Counted from the stretch's first letter, positions 5,461-13,511 are shown. The stretch: 17,123 bases of DNA from Aquificaceae bacterium (GCA_025057245.1 JANWYC010000005.1:1-17123); one strand, 5' to 3'. Numbers and translations are program-made. Notes: generated by a model not told the origin, from the sequence alone.

Positions 5461-7161
5461 ATGGAAAGTTATTTAAACGTAAGCATTGCGCAGATAAACT
5501 CCATTGTGGGAGATTTGGAGTATAACCTTTCCAAAATATTTCAATACTGGGAGAAGGCGGATGAGGTTTCGGACCTTGTGGTATTCCCAGAGCTTGCTCT
5601 TTGTGGCTATCCACCAGAGGATTTGCTCTTAAGACTTGATTTTGTAAAAGCGTGTCATGAGGCGATAGATAAGCTGGTTAAATTTTCCAAAGATAAGAGC
5701 TCTGCGGTTGTTGTGGGTGCGCCCTACTACGAGGGAGACCTGTATAACTCCCTTTTACTGGTGCAAGGTGGCGAGCTTAAGGCTGTTTACAAAAAAACCT
5801 TCCTTCCAAACTATTCTGTGTTTGACGAGAAAAGATACTTCAGGTCTGGGAACGAACCATTGGTAGCGGAGCTCAGAGGCGTGAAGATTGGCTTTTCAGT
5901 TTGTGAAGACATATGGCATCCTGACGGCTGGGAAAGATACTATGCCCTTGCTGGCTGTGAGGTTATGCTTAACATAAACGCTTCCCCTTACCACAAAGGT
6001 AAGATAACCTACAAAGAGAACTTTCTAAAAGCCCGTGCGCAGGATAACATAGCCTTCGTCGTGTATGTGAACCTGGTGGGAGGTCAGGATGAGCTGGTCT
6101 TTGACGGTCGTAGTTTGGCGATAGACTGCGACGGTAATGTCATAGCAAGAGCTAAGGCTTTTGAGGAGGACCTTGTTAGCCTTACGCTACTGGTGGACAA
6201 GGTGCGCAAGCGCAGGCTTTCTGACGTCAGGTTAAGAGAAAGACAGGTTCATAAACTGGACCTCGTGCGCCTTGCTTCTAAGCCTAAAGCATTCATAACT
6301 GAGCCTGTGGTAGAGCCTGAGCTAAAAGAGGAGGAGGAGCTCTACAGAGCTATAAAGCTCTCAATAAAAGACTACGTGCGAAAGAATGGTTTTGAAAAGG
6401 TAGTTCTTGGTTTGTCAGGAGGTATAGACTCTTCCTTGGTGGCTTGTTTGGCAACGGACGCTTTGGGTAAGGAAAATGTGGTAGGAGTTTTTATGCCTTC
6501 GGAGTTTACTTCAGAAGAGAGCAAAGAGGACGTTTATAAAATTGCGGAGAATCTGGGTATAGAGTTTTATCACTATCCTATAGTGGGCGTTTACAAGGCT
6601 TACCTAAAAACCGTTGGTTCAGAAGGGCTTACCGTTGCGGAGGAAAACCTGCAAGCTCGCATCAGGGCAAACTTGCTCTTTTACCTTTCCAACAAACACC
6701 GTTGGCTGGTGCTTTCCACTTCCAACAAGAGCGAGTCTGCGGCGGGCTACACCACCATCTACGGCGATATGGCTGGCGGTTTTGCACCCATAAAGGACCT
6801 TTACAAAACCCAGGTTTACAAACTTGCCAGATACAGAAATTCCATAAAGAAAGACATACCAGAAAGGGTTTTCCAAAGACCACCCACCGCAGAGCTAAGA
6901 CCCAATCAAACAGACCAAGATACACTGCCACCTTACGAACTTTTAGACCGCATTCTTGAGCTTTACGTGGAGGAGGGCTTTAGCTTTGATGAGCTGATTA
7001 ACATGGGTTTTGAAAGGGATACTGTGAGCAAGGTTTTACGCATGATAAGGTTTGCGGAGTATAAAAGAAAACAGGCGCCCCTTGGTCCAAAACTGACAAG
7101 GAAAGCCTTTGGAAAAGACTGGAGGATGCCTATAACAAACCTTTTTCAGGCTAAAATTTAA
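5461..7161 (+). CDS. nadE: Glutamine-dependent NAD+ synthetase
   Basis: Final step of NAD synthesis: ATP-dependent amidation of nicotinic acid adenine dinucleotide, with ammonia released from glutamine and channelled between domains. The 566-residue length is typical of the two-domain form. Residues 1 to about 270 are a nitrilase-fold glutaminase with the triad Glu44 (VFPELALCGYPPEDL), Lys112 (KKTFLPNYSVFDEKRYF) and Cys148 (FSVCEDIWHPDG). The C-terminal synthetase domain has the ATP pyrophosphatase loop LGLSGGIDSS at 316-325, STSNKSESAAGYTTIYGD at 419-436 and GGFAPIKDLYKTQVYKLARY beyond it. The ATG at 5461 is directly followed by family core sequence, although no clear Shine-Dalgarno precedes it. 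argD starts 4 nt after the stop, suggesting an operon. Confidence 0.97.
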   Translation: MESYLNVSIAQINSIVGDLEYNLSKIFQYWEKADEVSDLVVFPELALCGYPPEDLLLRLDFVKACHEAIDKLVKFSKDKSSAVVVGAPYYEGDLYNSLLLVQGGELKAVYKKTFLPNYSVFDEKRYFRSGNEPLVAELRGVKIGFSVCEDIWHPDGWERYYALAGCEVMLNINASPYHKGKITYKENFLKARAQDNIAFVVYVNLVGGQDELVFDGRSLAIDCDGNVIARAKAFEEDLVSLTLLVDKVRKRRLSDVRLRERQVHKLDLVRLASKPKAFITEPVVEPELKEEEELYRAIKLSIKDYVRKNGFEKVVLGLSGGIDSSLVACLATDALGKENVVGVFMPSEFTSEESKEDVYKIAENLGIEFYHYPIVGVYKAYLKTVGSEGLTVAEENLQARIRANLLFYLSNKHRWLVLSTSNKSESAAGYTTIYGDMAGGFAPIKDLYKTQVYKLARYRNSIKKDIPERVFQRPPTAELRPNQTDQDTLPPYELLDRILELYVEEGFSFDELINMGFERDTVSKVLRMIRFAEYKRKQAPLGPKLTRKAFGKDWRMPITNLFQAKI

Positions 7162-7165
7162 AGCC

Positions 7166-8293
7166 ATGTATCTTATGGAAACTTACCGACGCCTTCCGGT
7201 GCGTTTTGTAAAAGGAGAAGGCGTGTATCTTTACGACGAAGGAGGAAACAAATACCTTGACTTGGTGGCTGGCGTGGCGGTAAACGCTCTTGGCTACAAT
7301 CACTCAAAGCTAATAGAGGCGATAAACGAGCAGGTGCAAAAGCTTATACACACTTCCAACCTTTTTGAAAATCCATGGCAGGAAGAGCTGGCAAAGGAGT
7401 TAGTAAGCCTATTCTGGACTGACGCTAAGGTGTTCTTTTGCAACAGCGGTGCGGAGGCAAACGAGGCTGCAATCAAGCTTGTAAGGAGGTATTTTTACAC
7501 AAAGGGAGAGAGAAAACACAGGATTATAACCTTTAAAAACTCCTTTCACGGAAGAACCTTTGGTGCTATGTCCGCTACCGCTCAAGAAAAAATACATCAA
7601 GGCTTCCATCCACTGCTGGACGGGTTTGACTACGCGGAGCTTAACGACTTTAGCAGTGTTTTAAAGGCTTTGAGGGATGACACCGCTGGCGTTATGTTGG
7701 AAGTTATACAAGGCGAGGGAGGCATTAGAGAAGCGGATGGCGAGTTTTTGCATAAAGTTCAAGAACTTTGCAAGTCAAAGGGTTTGCTGTTTGTGTTAGA
7801 TGAGGTGCAGACGGGTATAGGGAGGACTGGCAGGTTTTACGCCTACCAACACTACGGACTAAAGCCAGATATCATAACCCTTGCCAAGGGTCTTGGTGGT
7901 GGTGTGCCTATCGGTGCAATGCTTGCTAAAGAAGAAGTAGCTAAGGCTTTTGTGCCAGGCTCACACGGCTCTACCTTTGGCGGGAATCCCTTAGCCTGCA
8001 CCAGTGCCAAGGTGGTAGTGCAAGAGGTTAAAAGGCTTTTACCACAGATAGAGAGAGTGGGCGAATACTTTAAAAACAAACTCAAAGAGCTGGGCGTAGG
8101 CAGGGTAAAGGGAAAGGGTCTTATGTTAGGCTTGGAGCTCTCGCAAGAGTGCTCTGAAATGGTAATGAAAGCTCTGGAAAAGGGTCTCTTAATAAACTGC
8201 ACCGCAGGTAAAGTGCTAAGGTTTGTTCCACCACTCATAATCCAAGAGGAGCATGTGGACGAAGCTATAAGCATACTTAGACAAATACTTTAA
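7166..8293 (+). CDS. argD: Acetylornithine aminotransferase
   Basis: Pyridoxal-phosphate enzyme of class III (fold type I) that transaminates N-acetylglutamate semialdehyde to N-acetylornithine in arginine synthesis; some ArgD enzymes also act in lysine synthesis. Its 375 residues are the usual length. Visible marks are GVAVNALGYNH at 36-46, FFCNSGAEANEAAIK at 90-104, SFHGRTFGAMSATAQ at 126-140, DEVQTGIGRTGRFYAY at 212-227 with the cofactor-contacting Asp212, and ITLAKGLGGGVPIGAML with the Schiff-base Lys241. Two ATGs (7166 and 7175) are possible; neither has a strong ribosome site, and the first is 4 nt from the nadE stop. The class also includes succinylornithine and GABA transaminases, but the TSNLFENPWQ and GSHGSTFGGNPLA patterns favour ArgD. 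Confidence 0.94.
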   Translation: MYLMETYRRLPVRFVKGEGVYLYDEGGNKYLDLVAGVAVNALGYNHSKLIEAINEQVQKLIHTSNLFENPWQEELAKELVSLFWTDAKVFFCNSGAEANEAAIKLVRRYFYTKGERKHRIITFKNSFHGRTFGAMSATAQEKIHQGFHPLLDGFDYAELNDFSSVLKALRDDTAGVMLEVIQGEGGIREADGEFLHKVQELCKSKGLLFVLDEVQTGIGRTGRFYAYQHYGLKPDIITLAKGLGGGVPIGAMLAKEEVAKAFVPGSHGSTFGGNPLACTSAKVVVQEVKRLLPQIERVGEYFKNKLKELGVGRVKGKGLMLGLELSQECSEMVMKALEKGLLINCTAGKVLRFVPPLIIQEEHVDEAISILRQIL

Positions 8294-9073
8294 ATGTGGC
8301 TTTTATACCGTCGTGGTGGACTTGGCGATACGCTTCTTACCTTTCCCGTTCTTGAAATGCTCAAAAGGTTGGGCAGAAGGGTTTGCGCAGTTGGCAACAC
8401 GGACTACTACGCCATAGCAAAGGAGGTGGGATGGGCTGACTATATAAGTTCTGAAATACCAGAAGGGAGCTTTGAAGGTAAAGTAGTCATATCCTTTCAA
8501 GGCAACGTAAAGCCTTTTCCAGAGAGTAGAATTTGGTTGGTGGAGCACTACCTTGAAACGCTTAAACTTCCGAAGGACTTCTCTAAAGTTTTACCCTTAG
8601 AGCCTGACGAAGGAAGCCCTTTAAAGGGCCGTGCGGTGCTTCATCCTTCCAGCGGGTCGCAGAAAAAGAACCCAAGCCTTGAGCTTTTTTTCAGAATAGA
8701 GAAGTTTTTAAACAGAGAAGGTTTCAAGACCATCTACTTAGTAGGAGAGGCGGACCGCTGGTTGAAGGGTTATGTAAAGAATTACTTTGAAAGCCTGTCA
8801 CCTTTGGAAATAGCGAAAGGGCTCAAGACCGCAAAGCTCTTTGTTGGACCTGATAGCGGTCTTTCTCATCTTGCAAGCTACTGTGGACTCCCCACCTTTA
8901 TCTTCTATGGACCTACAGACCACATAGTCTGGAAGCCCGTTGGTGAGAGAGTTTTTCAAGTAAGCTTAAACCTTAGCTGTAGCCCCTGCTTTCCCAATGT
9001 CTGTGGAGATAGACCCTGTCTTGAAACGGAGGGTTTATACCTTGCTTTTCTGAAAGCCTATCAGAGATTTTAA
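8294..9073 (+). CDS. Glycosyltransferase family 9 (heptosyltransferase-like) protein
   Basis: GT-B fold enzyme related to the LPS ADP-heptose transferases WaaC and WaaF, probably acting at the cytoplasmic face of the inner membrane on an envelope glycan. The ATG directly abuts the argD TAA with no gap. The N-terminal phosphate-binding motif RRGGLGDTLLTFPVL is at 6-20 and the donor-site motif VGPDSGLSHLASYCGLP at 184-200, followed by FYGPTDHIVWKPVG. Four C-terminal cysteines (229, 232, 237, 242) match a recurrent CxxC-type cluster of this family. At 259 residues it is shorter than the common 320-350; the middle of the N-terminal domain seems reduced, while both key motifs are intact. Donor and acceptor cannot be told from the sequence. 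Its position after nadE and argD looks like chance clustering. Confidence 0.85.
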   Translation: MWLLYRRGGLGDTLLTFPVLEMLKRLGRRVCAVGNTDYYAIAKEVGWADYISSEIPEGSFEGKVVISFQGNVKPFPESRIWLVEHYLETLKLPKDFSKVLPLEPDEGSPLKGRAVLHPSSGSQKKNPSLELFFRIEKFLNREGFKTIYLVGEADRWLKGYVKNYFESLSPLEIAKGLKTAKLFVGPDSGLSHLASYCGLPTFIFYGPTDHIVWKPVGERVFQVSLNLSCSPCFPNVCGDRPCLETEGLYLAFLKAYQRF

Positions 9074-9120
9074 GCTTTTTTGGATAAAACTCAAACACTT
9101 GGTGGAACATTGCCTGTTTG

Positions 9121-9136
9121 TGCATGTTAACATGCA
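9121..9136. promoter_or_regulatory. Perfect 16-bp palindrome, candidate operator
   Basis: TGCATGTTAACATGCA is fully self-complementary. It lies 47 bp after the glycosyltransferase stop and about 150 bp before hemE. It is not followed by a T-run, so a DNA-binding site for a dimeric regulator is likelier than a terminator. CATGCAG at its right edge recurs at 9238-9244. Confidence 0.35.
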
Positions 9137-9270
9137 GTTGTCTAATAAGTCTATAGCCTATGCCTTACAAGTTTTTTGATTTCTCGTAAAATCAGGCTCT
9201 AAATTTGAACCGCAAGCTTCAAAGAGCGTCTCTTACGCATGCAGCAGAGCAAGGTGAAATACTTATGTTC

Positions 9271-9281
9271 TATACTATAAT
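9271..9281 (+). promoter_or_regulatory. Candidate hemE -10 region, possibly leaderless
   Basis: TATACT (9271-9276) and TATAAT (9276-9281) overlap immediately before the hemE ATG at 9284. With TATACT as the -10, transcription would begin about 7 nt later, at the A of the ATG, giving a leaderless message; this also fits the absence of a Shine-Dalgarno. No clear -35 hexamer is seen. Confidence 0.4.
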
Positions 9282-9283
9282 CC

Positions 9284-10279
9284 ATGCTCTTGCTTAAAAG
9301 TCTAAGAGGTGAGAAAATCCCGCGTTTTCCCGTGTGGCTTATGCGTCAGGCGGGAAGATACATGAGCCAGTATAGAGAGCTCCGAAACAAGGAGAAGGAC
9401 TTTTTAAGCTTTTGCAAAAACGTGGAGCTCTCCATAAAGGCGAGCCTTCTTCCTGTAGAAATTCTCGGCGTTGATGCGGTCATCATTTTCTCTGACATAC
9501 TCGTTCCCCTTGAACCCATGGGTGTGAAGGTGGAGTTCTTAGAGGGTGAAGGTCCAAGGCTTTTCTGGGATGGTAGGGCTTTGAAAAAGCTCAACTTCTC
9601 TCAGGTGGAGTTTGTGGGCGAGATTATAAAGGGCGTTAAAGAAGGTTTAAAAGACGTGCCGGTTATAGGCTTTTGCGGTGCGCCCTTTACTCTAATGGCT
9701 TACATGGTGGAAGGAGGTTCAAGCAAGGAATTTAAGAAAACTAAAGGGTTTATGTGGAAGGGAGAGGAATACCACAGGGTTATGAGCCTTTTGGTGGAAA
9801 GCCTACTTGAATACTTAAAGGGTCAAATAAGAGCAGGTGCGGATGTGGTGCAAGTTTTTGACAGTTGGGCTATGCACATGCCTTATGACGACTTTGAGGA
9901 ATACGCTACCACGTATTTAAAGGTGCTGTTTGAAGAGTTGAAAAAGTTCTCCTCCGTTCCCGTTGTTTACTTCTTTAGAGGCTCGGGCTCTTTCCTCAGA
10001 GCTCTCAAGAGGCTTCCAGTGGATGCACTGTCCGTAGACTGGACGGTGGACATGATAGGTGCCATGAGAGAGAGCTCAAAGGCTTTTCAGGGAAACCTTG
10101 ACCCCGCAGTGCTATACTCTGATGAGGAGACCATAGTAAAAAAAGTCAGGTCTCTTCTAAGGTGCATTCCCAGAAAGACTGGCTATGTGTTTAATTTAGG
10201 ACACGGTCTTATGCCAGACATGGACGTAAACAAGGTAAGACTGCTGGTTGAAACAGTTCAGAGCTACGAGCTTTCATGA
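9284..10279 (+). CDS. hemE: Uroporphyrinogen decarboxylase
   Basis: Cytoplasmic haem-pathway enzyme that removes four carboxyl groups from uroporphyrinogen III to give coproporphyrinogen III, without a cofactor. It is a TIM-barrel protein; 331 residues is slightly shorter than the common 340-355. The signature PVWLMRQAGRYMSQYRELR is at 16-34 and contains the substrate-binding arginines. IIFSDILVPLEPMG at 67-80 carries the catalytic Asp71. Other family segments are GFCGAPFTLMAYMVEGGSS, QVFDSWA, and GYVFNLGHGLMPD near the end. The start ATG at 9284 has no ribosome site but is placed for leaderless translation. Its TGA overlaps the trm1 ATG as ATGA (10276-10279). No other haem gene is adjacent, in keeping with scattered pathway genes. 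Confidence 0.97.
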   Translation: MLLLKSLRGEKIPRFPVWLMRQAGRYMSQYRELRNKEKDFLSFCKNVELSIKASLLPVEILGVDAVIIFSDILVPLEPMGVKVEFLEGEGPRLFWDGRALKKLNFSQVEFVGEIIKGVKEGLKDVPVIGFCGAPFTLMAYMVEGGSSKEFKKTKGFMWKGEEYHRVMSLLVESLLEYLKGQIRAGADVVQVFDSWAMHMPYDDFEEYATTYLKVLFEELKKFSSVPVVYFFRGSGSFLRALKRLPVDALSVDWTVDMIGAMRESSKAFQGNLDPAVLYSDEETIVKKVRSLLRCIPRKTGYVFNLGHGLMPDMDVNKVRLLVETVQSYELS

Positions 10280-11397
10280 TAAGAGAGGGTAAGGTTTGTT
10301 TTGAACTGAACCTTCCAGAGGTGGTATCTTCCCGGATGGAAGTTTTCTACAACCCCCATATGAGAGAGAACAGAGACCTTAGCCTCCTCCTTCTTCTTAC
10401 ACTTCCCTTTGAAAAGCTAAAGGTTTGCGACCCTATGGGCGCAAGCGGTGTAAGGCTCTTAAGGATGCTTCTTGAAACCCAAAAGTTAGAAAAGGCTGTT
10501 TACAATGACCTGAGTGCTGAGTCCGCTCAGTTCTTTCGCAAGCTTCTAAAAAACCACTGCGTGGACGAGAGTATGGTGGAGATACACCAAGAGGATGCGT
10601 GCGTTTTTTTAAGAAGGCATAGAGACTTCCACTACGTGGAGGTTGACCCTTTTGGCTCTCCCGTGCCTTTTCTTGAGAGTGCCTTGTTGTCCCTTAGAAG
10701 GCACGGCATACTGGCGGTATCCGCCACAGATACCTCGGTGCTTTCTGGAACGTATCCTTCAACCTGCTTTAGAAGGTATGGCTCTATGCCTTTGCTCTCT
10801 TGTGAGTTCTACCACGAAGTAGGCATAAGAATACTAATCAAAAAAGTTGTAGAAGAGGGCGCAAAGCTGGACTATGCCTTAGAACCTGTTTTTTCTTACT
10901 CCTACAGGCATTACTTCAGAGTTTTCTTCAAAAAGCAGGCTGGACCTAAAAGAGCTGACCGCGTTCTTGCGCAGGTGGGATACTTACTCTTCTGCGACAG
11001 ATGTCTGTATAGAGCTGGCGTTAAGTTGGAAGGTCTTCAAAACTCTTGCCCTTACTGTGGTAACAGGCTTTTGGTGGCTGGTCCTTTGTGGCTTGGTAGT
11101 CTTTGGGATAGGGAGCTCCTTGAGGCTATGTGGCAACTCAGAGGTGCGGTAGAGCTCTCAGAAAACAGTCTTAAGCTACTGAAAAGAATCAGACAAGAGG
11201 CTACGCTAAACACTTTGGGTTTTTACACGCTGTCCGCTATCGGAAAGGCTTTTAAACTGGGACAACCACCACCTATACAGAAGTTTTTAGACATTTTTAA
11301 AGGCGTTAGAACTCACTTTAGCGGGGAAGGTTTTAGAACTGCAGTAAGCCACCAAGAGTTCTTGGAGAGGGTTCATGAGCTACTACAGAGAGCTTAA
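10276..11397 (+). CDS. trm1: tRNA (guanine-N2)-dimethyltransferase, Trm1 family
   Basis: S-adenosylmethionine-dependent enzyme that makes N2,N2-dimethylguanosine at position 26 of tRNA. Trm1 is general in archaea and eukaryotes and rare in bacteria; the Aquifex aeolicus enzyme is characterised and also acts on G27. The 373 residues show the family opening FYNPHMRENRDLS at 24-36, the SAM-binding loop DPMGASGVR at 52-60, YNDLS, the catalytic-region motif VEVDPFGSP at 121-129, ATDTSVLSGTYP at 150-161, and a C-terminal zinc-type cluster with Cys240, Cys243, Cys258 and Cys261. The ATG overlaps the hemE stop by 4 bp and the 3' end overlaps the next gene by 23 bp, so the three are probably co-transcribed. 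Confidence 0.93.
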   Translation: MIREGKVCFELNLPEVVSSRMEVFYNPHMRENRDLSLLLLLTLPFEKLKVCDPMGASGVRLLRMLLETQKLEKAVYNDLSAESAQFFRKLLKNHCVDESMVEIHQEDACVFLRRHRDFHYVEVDPFGSPVPFLESALLSLRRHGILAVSATDTSVLSGTYPSTCFRRYGSMPLLSCEFYHEVGIRILIKKVVEEGAKLDYALEPVFSYSYRHYFRVFFKKQAGPKRADRVLAQVGYLLFCDRCLYRAGVKLEGLQNSCPYCGNRLLVAGPLWLGSLWDRELLEAMWQLRGAVELSENSLKLLKRIRQEATLNTLGFYTLSAIGKAFKLGQPPPIQKFLDIFKGVRTHFSGEGFRTAVSHQEFLERVHELLQRA

Positions 11398-11917
11398 AGA
11401 CTTTATTCTTGAGTTAAAGGGAGGAGAGTTCTTTCTCTCACCGAGAGACCGTTGGTTTTTAAAGTTTTTGGAAGAGAGTAGCTACCCGTTGGAAGTGGTA
11501 AAGCAAGGCATAAAAAAGTTTTTCCTCTTCTACCCACCAGAAAAAAGGTCAAAACTACCCCTTTTTATGAGCTACAGAGAGATAGAAAAACTCAACAAAT
11601 ACCATAGAAAAAACGCAAAACCTAAGGTAGACTGGCATACAAAGTTCAAAGAAAGGCTAAGTATGGCGGAGTCTATTATTAAAGAGCCTATAGCTCAACC
11701 AGAAGTTAAGGATATATGGGAAGCTGAGGAGTTTTTAAGGCAGCTGGAAAACAAGATTGCCAAAAAGCTGTGGGATGGCTTGAGTAAGGAAGAGAAAAAG
11801 AAGATTAGGAACAAGTTCCAGGTGTTTGAAAAAGATGATGAGCTTTTCAAGTCCATGATAAAGAGAGAGCTTTTTAAACAGATGGGTTTCAAAGGTCTAT
11901 CCCTCTTCCTCGACTGA
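11375..11917 (+). CDS. Uncharacterised basic protein, 180 residues
   Basis: I do not recognise a characterised family. The protein is rich in Lys and Glu, with no signal peptide or membrane segment, so it is probably cytoplasmic. The N-terminal part (GGEFFLSPRDRWFLKFLEE at 16-34, then LEVVKQGIKKFF at 39-50) resembles short hypothetical proteins of deltaproteobacteria with an FLSP-D-LL-GIPL-VVL-GI pattern; this is a recollection, not a search. The C-terminal two-thirds looks helical, with a charged stretch KLWDGLSKEEKKKIRNK at 131-147. The ATG at 11375 sits inside the end of trm1, with a GGAGAGG-type ribosome site just upstream. The stop lies 21 bp inside the convergent trpE gene. Position after trm1 hints at RNA-related work, but nothing in the sequence demonstrates it. 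Confidence 0.75.
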   Translation: MSYYRELKDFILELKGGEFFLSPRDRWFLKFLEESSYPLEVVKQGIKKFFLFYPPEKRSKLPLFMSYREIEKLNKYHRKNAKPKVDWHTKFKERLSMAESIIKEPIAQPEVKDIWEAEEFLRQLENKIAKKLWDGLSKEEKKKIRNKFQVFEKDDELFKSMIKRELFKQMGFKGLSLFLD

Positions 11918-13384
11918 CTCCGCCATGCTAATCGCTTTCATAAGAGCCTTTGCCTTGTTAACCGTCTCCTGCCACTCTCTTTCTGGTTCAGAGTCCGCCA
12001 CCACGCCCGCGCCCGCTTGCACGTAGACCTTTCCGCCTAAAAACACTGCGGTTCTTATGGCTATTGCCATGTCCATGTTCTGGTCAAAGGAGATGTATCC
12101 TACCGCACCTGCGTATATGCCCCTCCTTTGATTTTCGAGCTCTTCAATGATTTGCATAGCTCTTACCTTGGGTGCGCCAGACACAGTGCCAGCTGGGAAA
12201 AGAGCTTTCAGAACGTCCACCGCATGCAAGTTCTCTCTGATTTCTCCCACCACATCGCTGACAAGATGCATCACATGAGAATACCTCTCCACCCTCATAA
12301 AACCCTCAACCTTCACGCTACCCGCTTTGCTAACTCTACCCACATCGTTTCTGGCAAGGTCCACCAACATAAGATGCTCCGCCCTCTCCTTTTCGTCACC
12401 AAGGAGCTCTAACTCTAAAGCTGTATCCTCTTCTTGACTCAAACCCCTTTTCCTAGTGCCTGCTATAGGTCTGGTTTCTATTCTTTTGCCTTCAAGCCTT
12501 ACCAGAACTTCAGGGGAAGAGCCTACAACCTTTAGGTCTCCCAAGTCCGCATAATACATGTAAGGTGATGGGTTAAGGTATCTCAAAGACCTGTAAACGC
12601 TTTCAGGCTTTTTCTTAAATGTCTTTTCAAACCTTTGGGAGAGAACCACTTGAACCACATCACCTTGAGATATGTATTCCTTAGCTTTTTTTACCACTCC
12701 GATGAAGCCTTCTTTGGTAAAATTAGACCGCCAGTCTTCAAGACACACTTCCACCTCTGGAAAGTGTATGGGATAGACCACACCCTTGAATATTCTCTCC
12801 CTTATCTTCTCTGTTAACGCTAATGCTCTGTTGTATTCCTCCTCCAAACCCTTATCCACGTGTAAAGGAACAATTACCTTAAGACTTCCGCTGAGATTGT
12901 CATGCACCACCACCGCTTCGCTTATGACCATGAAAAGGTCAAAAAAACTCAAGGGGTCAGGGTTTTTATCACCCACGGGTTCGTATTGCTTTACAACGTC
13001 GTAGCCCACGTAACCCACCAGACCACCCCAAAACCTGGGAAGCCTACTGTCGCTGTATGGTCTAAAACCTTCAAGGAGCTTTTCAATTGGTTTTAAAGGG
13101 TCTTTTTCCTCGTAGAGCCTTACCCTGCCCTCATCGTAAAGGTAAGCTATTCCACTCTTCCACGCATAGTACAAGCCAGAAGATAGAACCACAAAAGAAT
13201 ACCTGCCCCACTTTATACCGCCCTCCGCGCTTTCCAACAAAAAGCTATACCTCCAGCCTTCTTTGAGCTTAAGATATACAGAAAGGGGCGTCTCCGTGTC
13301 AGCCATAAACTCCACAAAAACGGGAATAAGGTTGTATTCCTTTGAGAGCTCCTTTACTTCTTGAAGGCTTAGGCTTGGTTGCAT
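11897..13384 (-). CDS. trpE: Anthranilate synthase component I
   Basis: Converts chorismate to anthranilate, the first committed step of tryptophan synthesis, using ammonia supplied by the TrpG partner. From the ATG at 13384 the protein has 495 residues, the normal length. The frame stays open for 23 codons upstream to a TTG at 13453, but the conserved N-terminus ([25 protein letters not shown]) starts soon after the ATG, so ATG is preferred. The LLES motif at 49-52 is the tryptophan feedback site seen in TrpE. The catalytic half shows [52 protein letters not shown] and [18 protein letters not shown]. These favour TrpE over PabB. No trpG or other trp gene is nearby. Its last 21 bp overlap the convergent uncharacterised gene. 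Confidence 0.95.
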   Translation of the reverse strand: MQPSLSLQEVKELSKEYNLIPVFVEFMADTETPLSVYLKLKEGWRYSFLLESAEGGIKWGRYSFVVLSSGLYYAWKSGIAYLYDEGRVRLYEEKDPLKPIEKLLEGFRPYSDSRLPRFWGGLVGYVGYDVVKQYEPVGDKNPDPLSFFDLFMVISEAVVVHDNLSGSLKVIVPLHVDKGLEEEYNRALALTEKIRERIFKGVVYPIHFPEVEVCLEDWRSNFTKEGFIGVVKKAKEYISQGDVVQVVLSQRFEKTFKKKPESVYRSLRYLNPSPYMYYADLGDLKVVGSSPEVLVRLEGKRIETRPIAGTRKRGLSQEEDTALELELLGDEKERAEHLMLVDLARNDVGRVSKAGSVKVEGFMRVERYSHVMHLVSDVVGEIRENLHAVDVLKALFPAGTVSGAPKVRAMQIIEELENQRRGIYAGAVGYISFDQNMDMAIAIRTAVFLGGKVYVQAGAGVVADSEPEREWQETVNKAKALMKAISMAESVEEEG

Positions 13385-13511
13385 AAGTTTATATGGTAGC
13401 ACATTCACAACTTTACAGCTTGTATAAGCCTGCTGAGAAATTGCTCTGTCCAAAAACGCTCTTTAATGACAGATGTTCAGCCACTTCAAGGTACAGTGTT
13501 CGAATAGGCTC

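Larger units (their letters stand above)
9074..9283. other. Intergenic region between the glycosyltransferase gene and hemE
   Basis: This 210-bp region holds a perfect 16-bp palindrome (9121-9136), a 6-bp inverted repeat TGATTT-CTCGTA-AAATCA (9177-9194), the shared 9-mer AAAGAGCGT (9221-9229), CAGAGCAA at 9244-9251 (also found ahead of trpE), and the hemE -10 region. No coding signal was found, and no stem followed by a T-run marks a terminator for the upstream operon. Confidence 0.5.

Noticed and set aside
5220..5462. 80-residue minus-strand open frame opposite the cutA-nadE gap
   Set aside because: No family resemblance, no ribosome site, and odd composition. It would overlap the nadE start.
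6619..6959. Several open frames overlapping the nadE synthetase domain on both strands
   Set aside because: They are shadows of strongly conserved nadE codons and show no protein family signs.
7852..8274. 140-residue minus-strand open frame inside argD
   Set aside because: It is the antisense of conserved argD sequence, Ser/Pro-rich with no recognisable domain.
9177..9194. Stem TGATTT/AAATCA as a terminator
   Set aside because: The T-run precedes rather than follows the stem on the plus strand, and there is no T-run after it on the minus strand.
13385..13453. trpE start at TTG 13453
   Set aside because: It adds 23 residues with no family resemblance, whereas the ATG at 13384 gives a normal 495-residue TrpE. 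A GTG in between cannot be fully excluded.
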